Position numbers and translations under genes: made by a program
The notes under the pieces: model-generated
What the model was told of the DNA's origin: nothing
Seen by the model: the letters and a program-made list of their open reading frames with translations, nothing else
Database searches by the model: none
Assembly: GCA_038223055.1 (NCBI GenBank)
Contig: JBBRHF010000026.1
Coordinates: 1 to 30,108, forward strand
Length of the DNA: 30,108 bases
Origin: JBBRHF01 sp038223055
GTDB lineage: Bacteria; Actinomycetota; Actinomycetes; JACCUZ01
Direction: 5' to 3'
Shown: piece by piece, positions 23,240-30,108 of the stretch
Layout of the letters: each line of letters begins with the position of its first letter
How positions within the stretch are numbered: the first letter of the stretch is position 1

Positions 23240-24022
23240 TCAGGTGCTCTCCGGCGGCGCGAGGCGTCGTGGCACGTCCAGGCCTCGCGACGTCATGCCC
23301 TCCTCGATCGCCTTGCACACGGTGCGGACGACCGACACCCGCGCGTAGCGCTTGCTCTCCGCGGCCACCACATGCCACGGGGCGGCCGGCTTGTCGGTCT
23401 TGCGCAGCATCTCCTCGACCGCAACCTCGTAGCTCTTGCGCTGGTCGCGGTTGCGCCAGTCCTCGTCGGTCAGCTTCCAAGCGCGGTAAGGGTCGACCTG
23501 GCGGCGCTCGAACCGTCGCAGCTGTTCCTCCTCGCTCAGGTGCATCCAGAACTTGACGATGATCATGCCCTCGGCGGCGAGGCTGGCCTCGAACCCGACG
23601 ATCTCGGCGTAAGCCCGTCGCCACTGCTCCTTCGTCGCGAACCCCTCGACGCGTTCGACCAGCACCCGGCCGTACCACGATCGGTCCAGCACGGCCATGC
23701 CGCCCCAGCCGGGCAGCACCGGCCAGAACCGCCACAGGAAGTGGTGTCGCTTCTCGTCGTAGGTCGGCGCGGCGAACTGCGCGACCCGCACATGGCGCGG
23801 GTCGAGGTGGTCGACCAGGCGCTTGATCGCGCCGCCATTGCCGGACGCGTCCCAGCCCTCGAACACCACGCACAGCGGCGGACCCACCTGGGCCGCCGTC
23901 CCGAGCTGCCCGCCGAGCAGCAGACGCAGGTGCAGAAGCTGGTTCTGGGCAGCCAACAACTTGGTGGCCTCCTGATCGCGGGTCAGCTTCTTGGTGAGGT
24001 CCACGGCATCGAGTCGGCTCAT
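23240..24022 (-). CDS. PPK2-family polyphosphate kinase-like protein, 260 aa
   Basis: P-loop enzyme that uses polyphosphate to phosphorylate nucleotides, or the reverse. The family pattern is complete: DLTKKLTRDQ start, VVFEGWDASGNGGAIKRLVDHLDPRHV, RFWPVLPGWGGMAVLDRSWYGRVLVERVEGF, and KFWMHLSEEEQLRRFERR with lid arginines and KLTDEDWRNRDQRKSYE. The Walker A Lys (normally GKGG) is Asn here, N62, encoded AAT. That residue normally holds the phosphates, so activity may be changed or lost. I chose the ATG at 24022; an in-frame GTG at 24088 would add 22 residues unlike the family. Cytosolic. Confidence 0.9.
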   Translation of the reverse strand: MSRLDAVDLTKKLTRDQEATKLLAAQNQLLHLRLLLGGQLGTAAQVGPPLCVVFEGWDASGNGGAIKRLVDHLDPRHVRVAQFAAPTYDEKRHHFLWRFWPVLPGWGGMAVLDRSWYGRVLVERVEGFATKEQWRRAYAEIVGFEASLAAEGMIIVKFWMHLSEEEQLRRFERRQVDPYRAWKLTDEDWRNRDQRKSYEVAVEEMLRKTDKPAAPWHVVAAESKRYARVSVVRTVCKAIEEGMTSRGLDVPRRLAPPEST

Positions 24023-24110
24023 CCCGGGATGGTGGCAGATGCCGCACCAGCGGCGAAAGGGCGACACGAGGCCGGCCGAGTTGGACACACCCGGCGCCGG
24101 GGCGTCGCGG

Positions 24111-24116
24111 TATACA
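24111..24116 (+). promoter_or_regulatory. Putative -10 in the PPK2/acyltransferase divergent region
   Basis: TATACA (in TATACAT) is the best -10 match in the 134-nt divergent region and lies 40 nt before the GTG of the acyltransferase gene. No matching -35 was found. The complementary strand reads TATGTATA and could serve the PPK2 gene. Confidence 0.35.
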
Positions 24117-24156
24117 TACTGACCGTTTACCCTACGTCCACCGGGAGCCGACTGCC

Positions 24157-24831
24157 GTGTCGTACGTCGTCATCCGCGGGCTGCTCGGGCTGCTCTTCCG
24201 GCTCGTGTGGCGTCCCGTCGTCGAGGGCCGGGAGCACGTCCCGCAGGACGGGCCGCTGATCGTGGCCAGCAACCACCTGTCCTTCATCGACAGCATCGTG
24301 ATCCCGTTGGCCGTCCCCCACCGTCGGGTCACGTTCCTCGCCAAGAGCGACTACTTCACCGGTGGCGGGCTGCTGGGCTGGCCGCGCCGGACGTTCTTCC
24401 GGGTCATGGGTGCCGTTCCGGTCGAGCGCGGCGGCGACCAGCACGAGGCGCAGGCGGCGCTGGAGACCGCGCTGGAGGCGCTGCGCAAGGGGTGGGCGTT
24501 CGGCATCTATCCCGAAGGGACCCGCACGCGTGACGGCCGCCTCTATCGCGGTCGCACGGGGGTCGCCTGGCTGGCGTTGAACTCGGGCGCGCCCGTGGTC
24601 CCGGTCGGGCTGACCGGCACTGACCGGGTGCAGCCGATCGGCGCGAACGTCCCTCGGGTGCGCCGTACGGCGGTGCGGTTCGGTGAGCCGATCCGCCCGG
24701 AGGACTACGCGCACATCTCGTCGCCGGGCCGCGCACGTCGTGTCCTGACCGATGACCTGATGGCCGCCATCGCGGCGCTGAGCGGGCAGGAGCGGGCGCC
24801 GGGCTACAACGCGCGCGTGCCCGGCAGCTGA
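24157..24831 (+). CDS. PlsC-type 1-acyl-glycerol-phosphate acyltransferase, 224 aa
   Basis: Membrane-associated acyltransferase that transfers an acyl group to lysophosphatidic acid or a related lipid. Motif I is SNHLSFIDS with the catalytic His and Asp (NHx4D), motif II covers RTFFRVMGAVPVERGG, motif III is IYPEGTRTRDG, and motif IV is VVPVGLTGTDRV. An N-terminal hydrophobic segment (VIRGLLGLLFRLVW) may anchor it. The GTG start at 24157 follows CGGGAG. Length is normal for actinobacterial members, which often contribute to phospholipid synthesis or remodelling. Convergent with the NCS1 permease gene. Confidence 0.92.
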   Translation: MSYVVIRGLLGLLFRLVWRPVVEGREHVPQDGPLIVASNHLSFIDSIVIPLAVPHRRVTFLAKSDYFTGGGLLGWPRRTFFRVMGAVPVERGGDQHEAQAALETALEALRKGWAFGIYPEGTRTRDGRLYRGRTGVAWLALNSGAPVVPVGLTGTDRVQPIGANVPRVRRTAVRFGEPIRPEDYAHISSPGRARRVLTDDLMAAIAALSGQERAPGYNARVPGS

Positions 24832-24860
24832 TCTGTTCGCCTGATCAGACAGCCTGATCA
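24828..24860. terminator. Inverted repeats between convergent genes
   Basis: CTGATC (24828-24833) pairs with GATCAG (24843-24848), and a further TGATCA copy follows at 24855-24860, so alternative 6-bp hairpins can form. They span the stop codons of the acyltransferase and the permease. A bidirectional terminator is possible, but no U-tract is present. Confidence 0.35.
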
Positions 24861-26333
24861 ACCGGTGGCCTGCTCCTGGCGGCGTACGGTCACTCGGCCC
24901 AGCAGCAGCCAGCCGAGGAATCCGACGAGAAGCGCCACGAACACGCCGAGGTTCGCGAACGCCCACGCGCCCTCCTTGCCGCCGAGCCCGAACGGGCCGA
25001 GCAGGAAGCCCTGCCAGCTGAGCCAGCCGGCGAGGGAGTTGGTGACCAGGCCCCAGCCGAGGACGGTGCCGAGCAGGACGAGCAGCACAGCGGGCAGGTG
25101 GACCGAGCCGTAGCGTCCGCGGGGGTCGTAGAGCTCGAGGTCGGCATAGGACCGGCGGCGCAGCGCGAGGTCGGCGATGAACACCCCGGCCCAGGCGGCG
25201 ATCGGGACCCCGAGGGTGATCAGGAAGCCCTGGAACGGGACGATGAAGTTGTCGGCGAAGAACACCACGTAGATCGCGCCGATCACCATGATCATCCCGT
25301 CCACCACGGCGGCCTGCCAGCGGGGCAGCTTGAGCCCGAGGGACAGCAGGGCCGGCCCCGAGGAGTAGATGTCGAGCGCGGCGCCGCCGACGAGGCCGAG
25401 GACGGCGACGATCGCGAACGGCACGAGGTACGACGTCGGGAGCACGGTGGTCAGGGCGCCGATCGGGTCGACCCCGATCTTGGCGTTCAGATCCTTGTTG
25501 GAGAGCACCAGCAGGATGCCGAACACGACCAGCACGACCGGCGCGACGCTGCCCCCGAGCGTGGTCCAGCCGACGACGCCCGACCCGGACGACCGCCGGG
25601 GCAGATAGCGGGAGTAGTCGGCAGCAGTGTTGACCCAGCCGACCCCGAGCGCGGTCGCGGCGAAGATCAGGGCGCCCACGAACGCTTGCGTGGACCCGGA
25701 CGGCGCGGCGGTGACCGCGCTCCAATGCACCTCGTCGATGGTCGCGGCGATGTAGCCGACCGTGAGCACCGCCGTGGCGATCGTGATGACCGTCTGCAGC
25801 CGCATGATGACGTCGAAGCCCAGCACCCCCGCCCCGACCACCAGGGCGGCGGTGACGAGGAAGCCGACGATCTTAGTGAGGGTTCCGCCACCGAAACCCA
25901 GCTCCGCGAAGACGGTCGAGGTGGCCAGGGCCGAGAGCGAGACGAGCACGGTTTCCCAGCCCACCAGCAGCAGCCAGGACAGCAGGGTCGGCAGGCCGTT
26001 GCCGGTCACCCCGAACGCCGCTCGGCTGAGCACCATCGTAGGGGCCGAGCCACGCTTTCCGGCCAGGGCGATGAACCCGCAGAGCAGGAACGAGAGGACC
26101 GTGCCGACCACGGCGGCGACAGTCGCCTGCCAGAAGGAGATGCCGAACCCGACGATGAACGAGCCGTAGCTGATGCCGAGCACCGACACGTTGGCCGCGC
26201 ACCACGGCCAGAACAGGGTGCGGGGCGTGCCCTTGCGCTCGTCCTCGGCGATCACGTTGACGCCGTTGAGCTCGACGCCAAGCTTGCTCGTCTGCCCGAC
26301 TGTCTGGCCGCCTCGGTCCACTGACGTGGTCAT
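24858..26333 (-). CDS. NCS1-family nucleobase permease (CodB-like), 491 aa
   Basis: Cation-driven importer of nucleobases or hydantoins with about 12 membrane spans. The N-terminal segment NVIAEDERKGTPRTLFWPWCAANVSVLGISYG is the NCS1 signature before and in span 1. Other conserved pieces are RAAFGVTGNGLPTLLSWLLLVGWE, NTAADYSRYLPR and GGAALDIYSSGPALLSLGLKLPRWQAAVVDG. The ATG follows an AGAGAGGG site. Its start overlaps the stop of a purine nucleoside phosphorylase remnant as ATGA, which suggests that the ancestral operon handled purines. The exact substrate (cytosine, purine or other) is not provable here. Confidence 0.92.
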   Translation of the reverse strand: MTTSVDRGGQTVGQTSKLGVELNGVNVIAEDERKGTPRTLFWPWCAANVSVLGISYGSFIVGFGISFWQATVAAVVGTVLSFLLCGFIALAGKRGSAPTMVLSRAAFGVTGNGLPTLLSWLLLVGWETVLVSLSALATSTVFAELGFGGGTLTKIVGFLVTAALVVGAGVLGFDVIMRLQTVITIATAVLTVGYIAATIDEVHWSAVTAAPSGSTQAFVGALIFAATALGVGWVNTAADYSRYLPRRSSGSGVVGWTTLGGSVAPVVLVVFGILLVLSNKDLNAKIGVDPIGALTTVLPTSYLVPFAIVAVLGLVGGAALDIYSSGPALLSLGLKLPRWQAAVVDGMIMVIGAIYVVFFADNFIVPFQGFLITLGVPIAAWAGVFIADLALRRRSYADLELYDPRGRYGSVHLPAVLLVLLGTVLGWGLVTNSLAGWLSWQGFLLGPFGLGGKEGAWAFANLGVFVALLVGFLGWLLLGRVTVRRQEQATG

Positions 26334-26684
26334 GCGGTCCCTCTCTCGCGCTCCCGTGGGGTGACTGTGCTCACCGTAGGCGTCGAGAGCACCGCTGCGC
26401 GGACAGCCGGCCCGAGGCGTCGCGCCGTTCTCCGCGCGACCGTGACCACGTCGTCGGGGTCCAGGGCGTCGCCGGAGGCCTCGACGGTCGTGACCGCTGA
26501 CAGCCCTAGCAGCTCAAGCCCCGCGGCCCTCGCGGCCCTCGCGGCGATCGCCTCGACCACCGTGGAATGCCGACGAGGTCGGCGCCGCCGGCATGGTCCG
26601 GGGCCGTCGGCGCTCGACGATGAGCGCCGCGGCGGCGCGGGCGAGGTCAACGCTGTCCGGCACTCGCAGCAGGGTAGTTGGCAC
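26330..26684 (-). pseudogene. Remnant of a purine nucleoside phosphorylase gene
   Basis: Two pieces of one gene are visible on the minus strand. A first piece, from about 26684, reads RVPDSVDLARAAAALIVERR, like the N-terminus of actinobacterial PNP. A second piece reads ADLVG, then, after a frameshift, STVVEAIAARAARAAGLELL, followed by GLSAVTTVEASGDALDPDDV, like the PNP C-terminal motif (GADLVGMSTVxExIAARxxG). The shift is one missing base at 26566/26567: GGCATTCC where GGCATGTCC is expected. About 170 central residues are absent. The final frame ends in TGA overlapping the permease ATG, so both genes once formed a coupled operon. Family identity rests on motif memory, not a search. Confidence 0.65.
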
Positions 26685-26729
26685 CGACGCCCTCGCGAGG
26701 CCAGGTCGACCCCCGGGCAAGATGAGCCG

Positions 26730-28253
26730 GTGCGAACTCGCGTCGGTGTTGCTGCGCCCAACAAGACCTGTGCCGATGCCGCGCTCGCCATCGCCGAGCT
26801 AGGAGGGGGCGCGGTCGACGCGGCGGTGGCGGCGATGCTCGCCGCCATGGTCACCGAGCCGGGCATGGTGTCGCTGGCCGGTGGCGCGTTCGTCACCGTG
26901 TGGCCGGCCGGGGTGGACGCCCAGGCAGTGACGGTGGACGGGTACGTCGCGATGCCGGGCGTTGGCCGCGGGCCCGACGCGGCACCGCCCGCCGTGCGCG
27001 AGGTGAGCACCGGCTACGGCGGGGACCTCACGATGACCGTCGGCCACGGGTCGGTCGCCGTCCCCGGTGCGCTGGCCGCTCTCGACCTGGCCCAGCGACG
27101 CTATGGCCGAGTGCCGTGGAGCGAGACGGTGGCCCCCGCGCGGGCCAGCGTGCTGGCCGGCATCGAGGTCGGGGTGGCGTCGGCCTACTACCTGCCCTAC
27201 GTGCGGGACACCGTCTTCGCGTGGGACCCCGAGACGGCGGCGGCGCTGCGCCGGCCGGACGGCGGCTGGGTGGAGCAGGGCCAGCGGATGGTCATCGCCG
27301 GCCTGGCCGACACCCTGGCCCTGCTGGCCGAGCAGGGCGCCGCCACCATGTACGTCGGGGAACTCGCCGACGCGGTGGTCGCCGACATGGTGACCCGCGG
27401 TGGCCTGGTGACCCGGGCCGACCTGGCGGGCTACCGCCCCGTCGTACGCCCGGCCCTGGCCTGCAACAGCGGCCCCTGGCAACTGCGGACCAACCCTGTG
27501 CCGGCGATCGGCGGTCCGGTGCTGGTCGCGATGCTCACCCTGCTCGGGGAGCGCCCGGCCGGCGCGTGGACGGCCGAGGACGTCGGGCACCTCGTGTCGG
27601 TGCAGCGCCGGGTGCTGGACTTCCGCCGCGACCACCTCGACACCGCGGTGGACCGAGAGGCCGCGGCACTGGCCCTGCTGGCTGACGTCGGTGCCGCCGG
27701 GGTCGGGTCACCGAGCACCGTGCACGTCTCGGTCGTGGACTCCACCGGTGCGGCGTGCGCGATCACCGCGTCCAGCGGTTACGGCTCGGGGGCAACCGTG
27801 CCGGGGACGGGGCTGTGGCTCAACAACTGCCTCGGCGAGCACGAGCTCAACCGGGGCGCCCCGCCCGCGCCCGGGCAGCGGCTGGCGTCGAACATGGCGC
27901 CGACGGTCGGCCGGTCCGCGCAGGGCGACGTGCTGGCGATCGGCACCCCGGGCGCGGACCGCATCACGACGGCGCTGACCCAGGTGCTCGCGGCCTTCGG
28001 CCATGGCCGGGCGACGCTGCAGGAGGCCATCGACCGGCCCCGGCTGCACGTGCACCATCGCCGGGACGGGCAGGTAGTGGTCGAGGCGGAAGAGGACATG
28101 CCGCTGCCTGCCCTGGACCTGCCAGTGACCCTGCACCACCGGCGGTCGATGTACTTCGGAGGCGTGTCGGCCGCCCTCGTGACGGCGTCCGGTCAGGTCA
28201 GCGCGGCGGGGGACCCGCGCCGGGCCGGCGCCGTGTCGGTCAGCGCGCCCTGA
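26730..28253 (+). CDS. Gamma-glutamyltransferase-like Ntn hydrolase, 507 aa
   Basis: Member of the GGT family, which is cleaved autocatalytically before a Thr. The large-subunit half shows GVAAPNKTCADAALAIAELGGGAVDAAVAAML and MVTEPGMVSLAGGAFVTV. The predicted cleavage site is T330 in GSPSTVHVSVVDSTG, giving a small subunit of about 178 residues with GYGSGATVPGTGLWLNNCLGEHELN and GTPGADRITTAL. The usual TTH reads TVH. No signal peptide is visible, so it is probably cytosolic, unlike many GGTs. The frame is open to 26361, but homology starts only at about 26730 (GTG); the upstream part is the shadow of the PNP remnant. The start has no strong ribosome site. The donor may be glutathione or another gamma-glutamyl compound. 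Confidence 0.88.
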   Translation: MRTRVGVAAPNKTCADAALAIAELGGGAVDAAVAAMLAAMVTEPGMVSLAGGAFVTVWPAGVDAQAVTVDGYVAMPGVGRGPDAAPPAVREVSTGYGGDLTMTVGHGSVAVPGALAALDLAQRRYGRVPWSETVAPARASVLAGIEVGVASAYYLPYVRDTVFAWDPETAAALRRPDGGWVEQGQRMVIAGLADTLALLAEQGAATMYVGELADAVVADMVTRGGLVTRADLAGYRPVVRPALACNSGPWQLRTNPVPAIGGPVLVAMLTLLGERPAGAWTAEDVGHLVSVQRRVLDFRRDHLDTAVDREAAALALLADVGAAGVGSPSTVHVSVVDSTGAACAITASSGYGSGATVPGTGLWLNNCLGEHELNRGAPPAPGQRLASNMAPTVGRSAQGDVLAIGTPGADRITTALTQVLAAFGHGRATLQEAIDRPRLHVHHRRDGQVVVEAEEDMPLPALDLPVTLHHRRSMYFGGVSAALVTASGQVSAAGDPRRAGAVSVSAP

Positions 28254-28259
28254 GGGCGA

Positions 28260-30108
28260 TCACCTGGCCCCGGTCTGGCCCGCCGCCACACCCGGCAGCA
28301 GCGACCCTTCGATGGAGGTGCGCGGGGTAGGCAGCCGAAGGGCGAGCAGCGTCACGTCATCGGAGTGCTCTTGTGCGGGCCGCTGCGCGAGCACCGCGTC
28401 GGCGAAGGCCTCGAGGTCGCCGCCGTGCTGCATCGCCAGATCGCGCATCCCATCGACCAGTGCCGGCAGCCCCTCGTCGAGGCCGGACCTGGAGTCCTCC
28501 ACCAGCCCGTCGCTGAACAACAGCACGATGGAGCCCGCGGCCAGCGTCACCGCCGTCTCGACCCGCCTCGCGACGGGAACACCGATCGGTGGGGACCCGG
28601 CCTCCTCGACCAGCCGCGCGGGTGCCTGCATGGGGTCCGTCGGGTCGCCCGACAACGGGGACCAGACCAGCGCCGGCAGGTGCCCGGCCCGCCCGATGCG
28701 GGCGTGTCCGGTCACCGGGTCGACCAGCACGTAGATGACCGTGACGATCTCGTCGTCATCGAGGTCGGCGGCGAGGCGGTCCAGTCCGGACAGGACGGCC
28801 ACAGGGGCCGGGTCCATGGCGGCGAATGCCCGCAGGCCGTTGCGGAACTGACCCATGATAGAGGCGGCATGGACGCCCTTGCCCATCACGTCCCCGACCA
28901 CGAGGGCGACACGTCCGTCGGCGATCTCCAGCACGTCGTACCAGTCTCCGCCGACCTGCAGGCCGTCGCCGCCCGGCTGATAGCGGGCCGCCACGACCAG
29001 GTCGCCGCGCCGGGGCAAGCGCCGCGGCAGCAGTCCGCGTTGCAGGACCTCGGCGGTGCCGCGGTGCCGCTCGTAGAGCAGCGCTCGCTGCAGGGCCTGT
29101 GCCGCCTGCGCGGCCAGGCCGCCGAGCACTTCGCGGTCTAGCCCGGACCAGGCGTGATGCACTGGTCCCGACACGGTCATGAGTCCGACGTCCTGGTTGG
29201 CGAGGCGCAGCGGGAAGGCCGCCATCGCGGCCGTGTCGTGATGTGAGGGGATCTCGGTCAGCGCCGGGAAGTCCCGGGCCAGGTCCTGGGCCGAGAGCAA
29301 CAACGGCTGGCCGGTGCGCAGGACGTGCGGACCCGGCAGGGCGGAGTCCCGGGGCAGCCGTTGGATCAGCCGCAGCGAGGCGGCGTCGAAGCCTGTGGCC
29401 GAGAGCAGGACGAGCTCGTCGTCGCCCTCGGCGAGGATGTAGACCGCTGCCCGGGTCAGCGATGTCGCCTCGCGGCAGGACCCGACGACCACGTCGGCCA
29501 CGTCGGTCGGGCTGACCGCCATCGACAGGCGGGTGGCGCTGCGCAGCAGGTGCTGCTTGGACATCCACGAGCGGCCCAGCTCGACCTCGGCCCGGTCCAG
29601 CTCGGCGTCGGTGAAGGACTCCAACCGCCGCAGTTCGCGAAGCACGCTGACCAGCGCTGCGACCGCCAACAGCGCGTAGGTCGCCACCCGCATCGACAGG
29701 CTGGCCCACCACACTGGGTCGTAGCGGCGGCCCGCGACAGCGTTGAGCGCGAGGTCGTAGAACGACAGCGACAGCGACAGGCCCACCCAGCCGCGCAGCG
29801 GCGACACCGACCGCCCCACGCGCAGCGCCCACACGGCCGCGGCCACGGCGCACACCAGCGTCAGAGCCCACTCGGCGCCGATCAGCGTGGGGGTGAAGGT
29901 CTGGTCGCCCCGCAGCAGGCGCGGCAAGGGGACCAGGTCGGCGGCCACGGCAAGCACGAGGATCAGCCCCACCCCGGTCGCCTGGCCGCGATAGCGGGCC
30001 GGCACATTGGCGGCGCCGGCCAGAGCGCCCGCCGCCAGCGCGGTGTGAAAGACCAGGTAGAGCGCGGCGCTCGCGTCCCCGCTCGTGTGCAACGGCCCGC
30101 CACTCGTG
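28260..30108 (-). CDS. Membrane GAF-SpoIIE (PP2C-type) phosphatase, 5' end outside the window
   Basis: Signalling phosphatase acting on phosphorylated anti-sigma antagonists. The visible part has about five to six membrane spans in the first 150 residues, a short coiled linker (LRELRRLESFTDAELDRAEVE), a GAF domain (about residues 175-330) and a SpoIIE domain with the metal ligands: GGDWYDVLEIADGRVALVVGDVMGKG, GRAGHLPALVW, LLFSDGLVEDSR and HSDDVTLLALRL. The frame stays open to the window edge; the TTG at 30092 is inside the first visible hydrophobic context and is not a convincing start, so the gene is treated as partial. It is convergent with the gamma-glutamyltransferase gene, 6 nt apart. 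A functional link to the RsbA-like protein at 22210 is possible but not shown. Confidence 0.9.
   Translation of the reverse strand, partial: TSGGPLHTSGDASAALYLVFHTALAAGALAGAANVPARYRGQATGVGLILVLAVAADLVPLPRLLRGDQTFTPTLIGAEWALTLVCAVAAAVWALRVGRSVSPLRGWVGLSLSLSFYDLALNAVAGRRYDPVWWASLSMRVATYALLAVAALVSVLRELRRLESFTDAELDRAEVELGRSWMSKQHLLRSATRLSMAVSPTDVADVVVGSCREATSLTRAAVYILAEGDDELVLLSATGFDAASLRLIQRLPRDSALPGPHVLRTGQPLLLSAQDLARDFPALTEIPSHHDTAAMAAFPLRLANQDVGLMTVSGPVHHAWSGLDREVLGGLAAQAAQALQRALLYERHRGTAEVLQRGLLPRRLPRRGDLVVAARYQPGGDGLQVGGDWYDVLEIADGRVALVVGDVMGKGVHAASIMGQFRNGLRAFAAMDPAPVAVLSGLDRLAADLDDDEIVTVIYVLVDPVTGHARIGRAGHLPALVWSPLSGDPTDPMQAPARLVEEAGSPPIGVPVARRVETAVTLAAGSIVLLFSDGLVEDSRSGLDEGLPALVDGMRDLAMQHGGDLEAFADAVLAQRPAQEHSDDVTLLALRLPTPRTSIEGSLLPGVAAGQTGAR

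Noticed and set aside
24127..25725. Minus-strand open frame of 532 codons over the permease and acyltransferase genes
   Set aside because: It runs across two real genes in the wrong frame or strand and shows no family motif.
26361..26729. N-terminal extension of the gamma-glutamyltransferase frame
   Set aside because: It has no similarity to the family and runs antisense to the nucleoside phosphorylase remnant; family similarity begins at about 26730.

Overview
The window is very GC-rich with dense, short-spaced genes. The gene families point to an actinobacterium: an MmpL-type transporter beside a TetR regulator, a SAM-IV-type riboswitch, an RsbA-like and a SpoIIE-like partner-switching protein, and a hydrogenase-4-like operon with the gene order of the Mycobacterium tuberculosis Rv0081-Rv0087 locus. 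I cannot name the species. No rRNA, tRNA, CRISPR array or insertion sequence was seen.

Layout. (1) 77-4299: an aldo/keto reductase and an MMPL exporter, divergent from a TetR regulator. (2) 4322-5557: a small membrane-anchored protein, then a SAM-IV riboswitch (about 4907-5020) controlling a 167-aa protein that looks like a receiver domain without its phosphoacceptor Asp. (3) 5588-13591, minus strand: an ArsR regulator, a 66-aa single-span membrane protein and six subunits of a membrane oxidoreductase related to complex I and hydrogenase-4 (NuoB-like, HyfB, HycD, HyfE, HyfF, HycE). Most junctions are ATGA/GTGA overlaps. The catalytic subunit lacks the NiFe cysteines, so hydrogen chemistry is unlikely. 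A perfect 16-bp palindrome precedes arsR.

(4) 13897-19056: a transglutaminase / circularly permuted ATP-grasp / alpha-E cluster. The three transglutaminase genes are open, but the ATP-grasp gene has an in-frame amber codon and the alpha-E gene has lost its N-terminal part through an out-of-frame deletion. (5) 19076-22117: HAD phosphatase-like, APH-type kinase and acyl-CoA dehydrogenase genes. These are the three parts of the eukaryotic ACAD10 fusion, which suggests 4-hydroxyacyl-CoA breakdown. (6) 22210-24831: an RsbA-like anti-sigma regulator, a PPK2-like kinase with an altered Walker A motif, and a PlsC-type acyltransferase. (7) 24858-28253: an NCS1 permease with the remnant of a purine nucleoside phosphorylase gene directly upstream, and a divergent gamma-glutamyltransferase-like gene. 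(8) 28260 to the right edge: a membrane GAF-SpoIIE phosphatase whose 5' end lies outside the window.

Several genes (4322, 15643, 15791, 20819, 20918) have a -10-like hexamer exactly 6 nt before the start codon and no Shine-Dalgarno sequence, which suggests leaderless mRNAs. All family calls come from reading the sequence; no database search was run.
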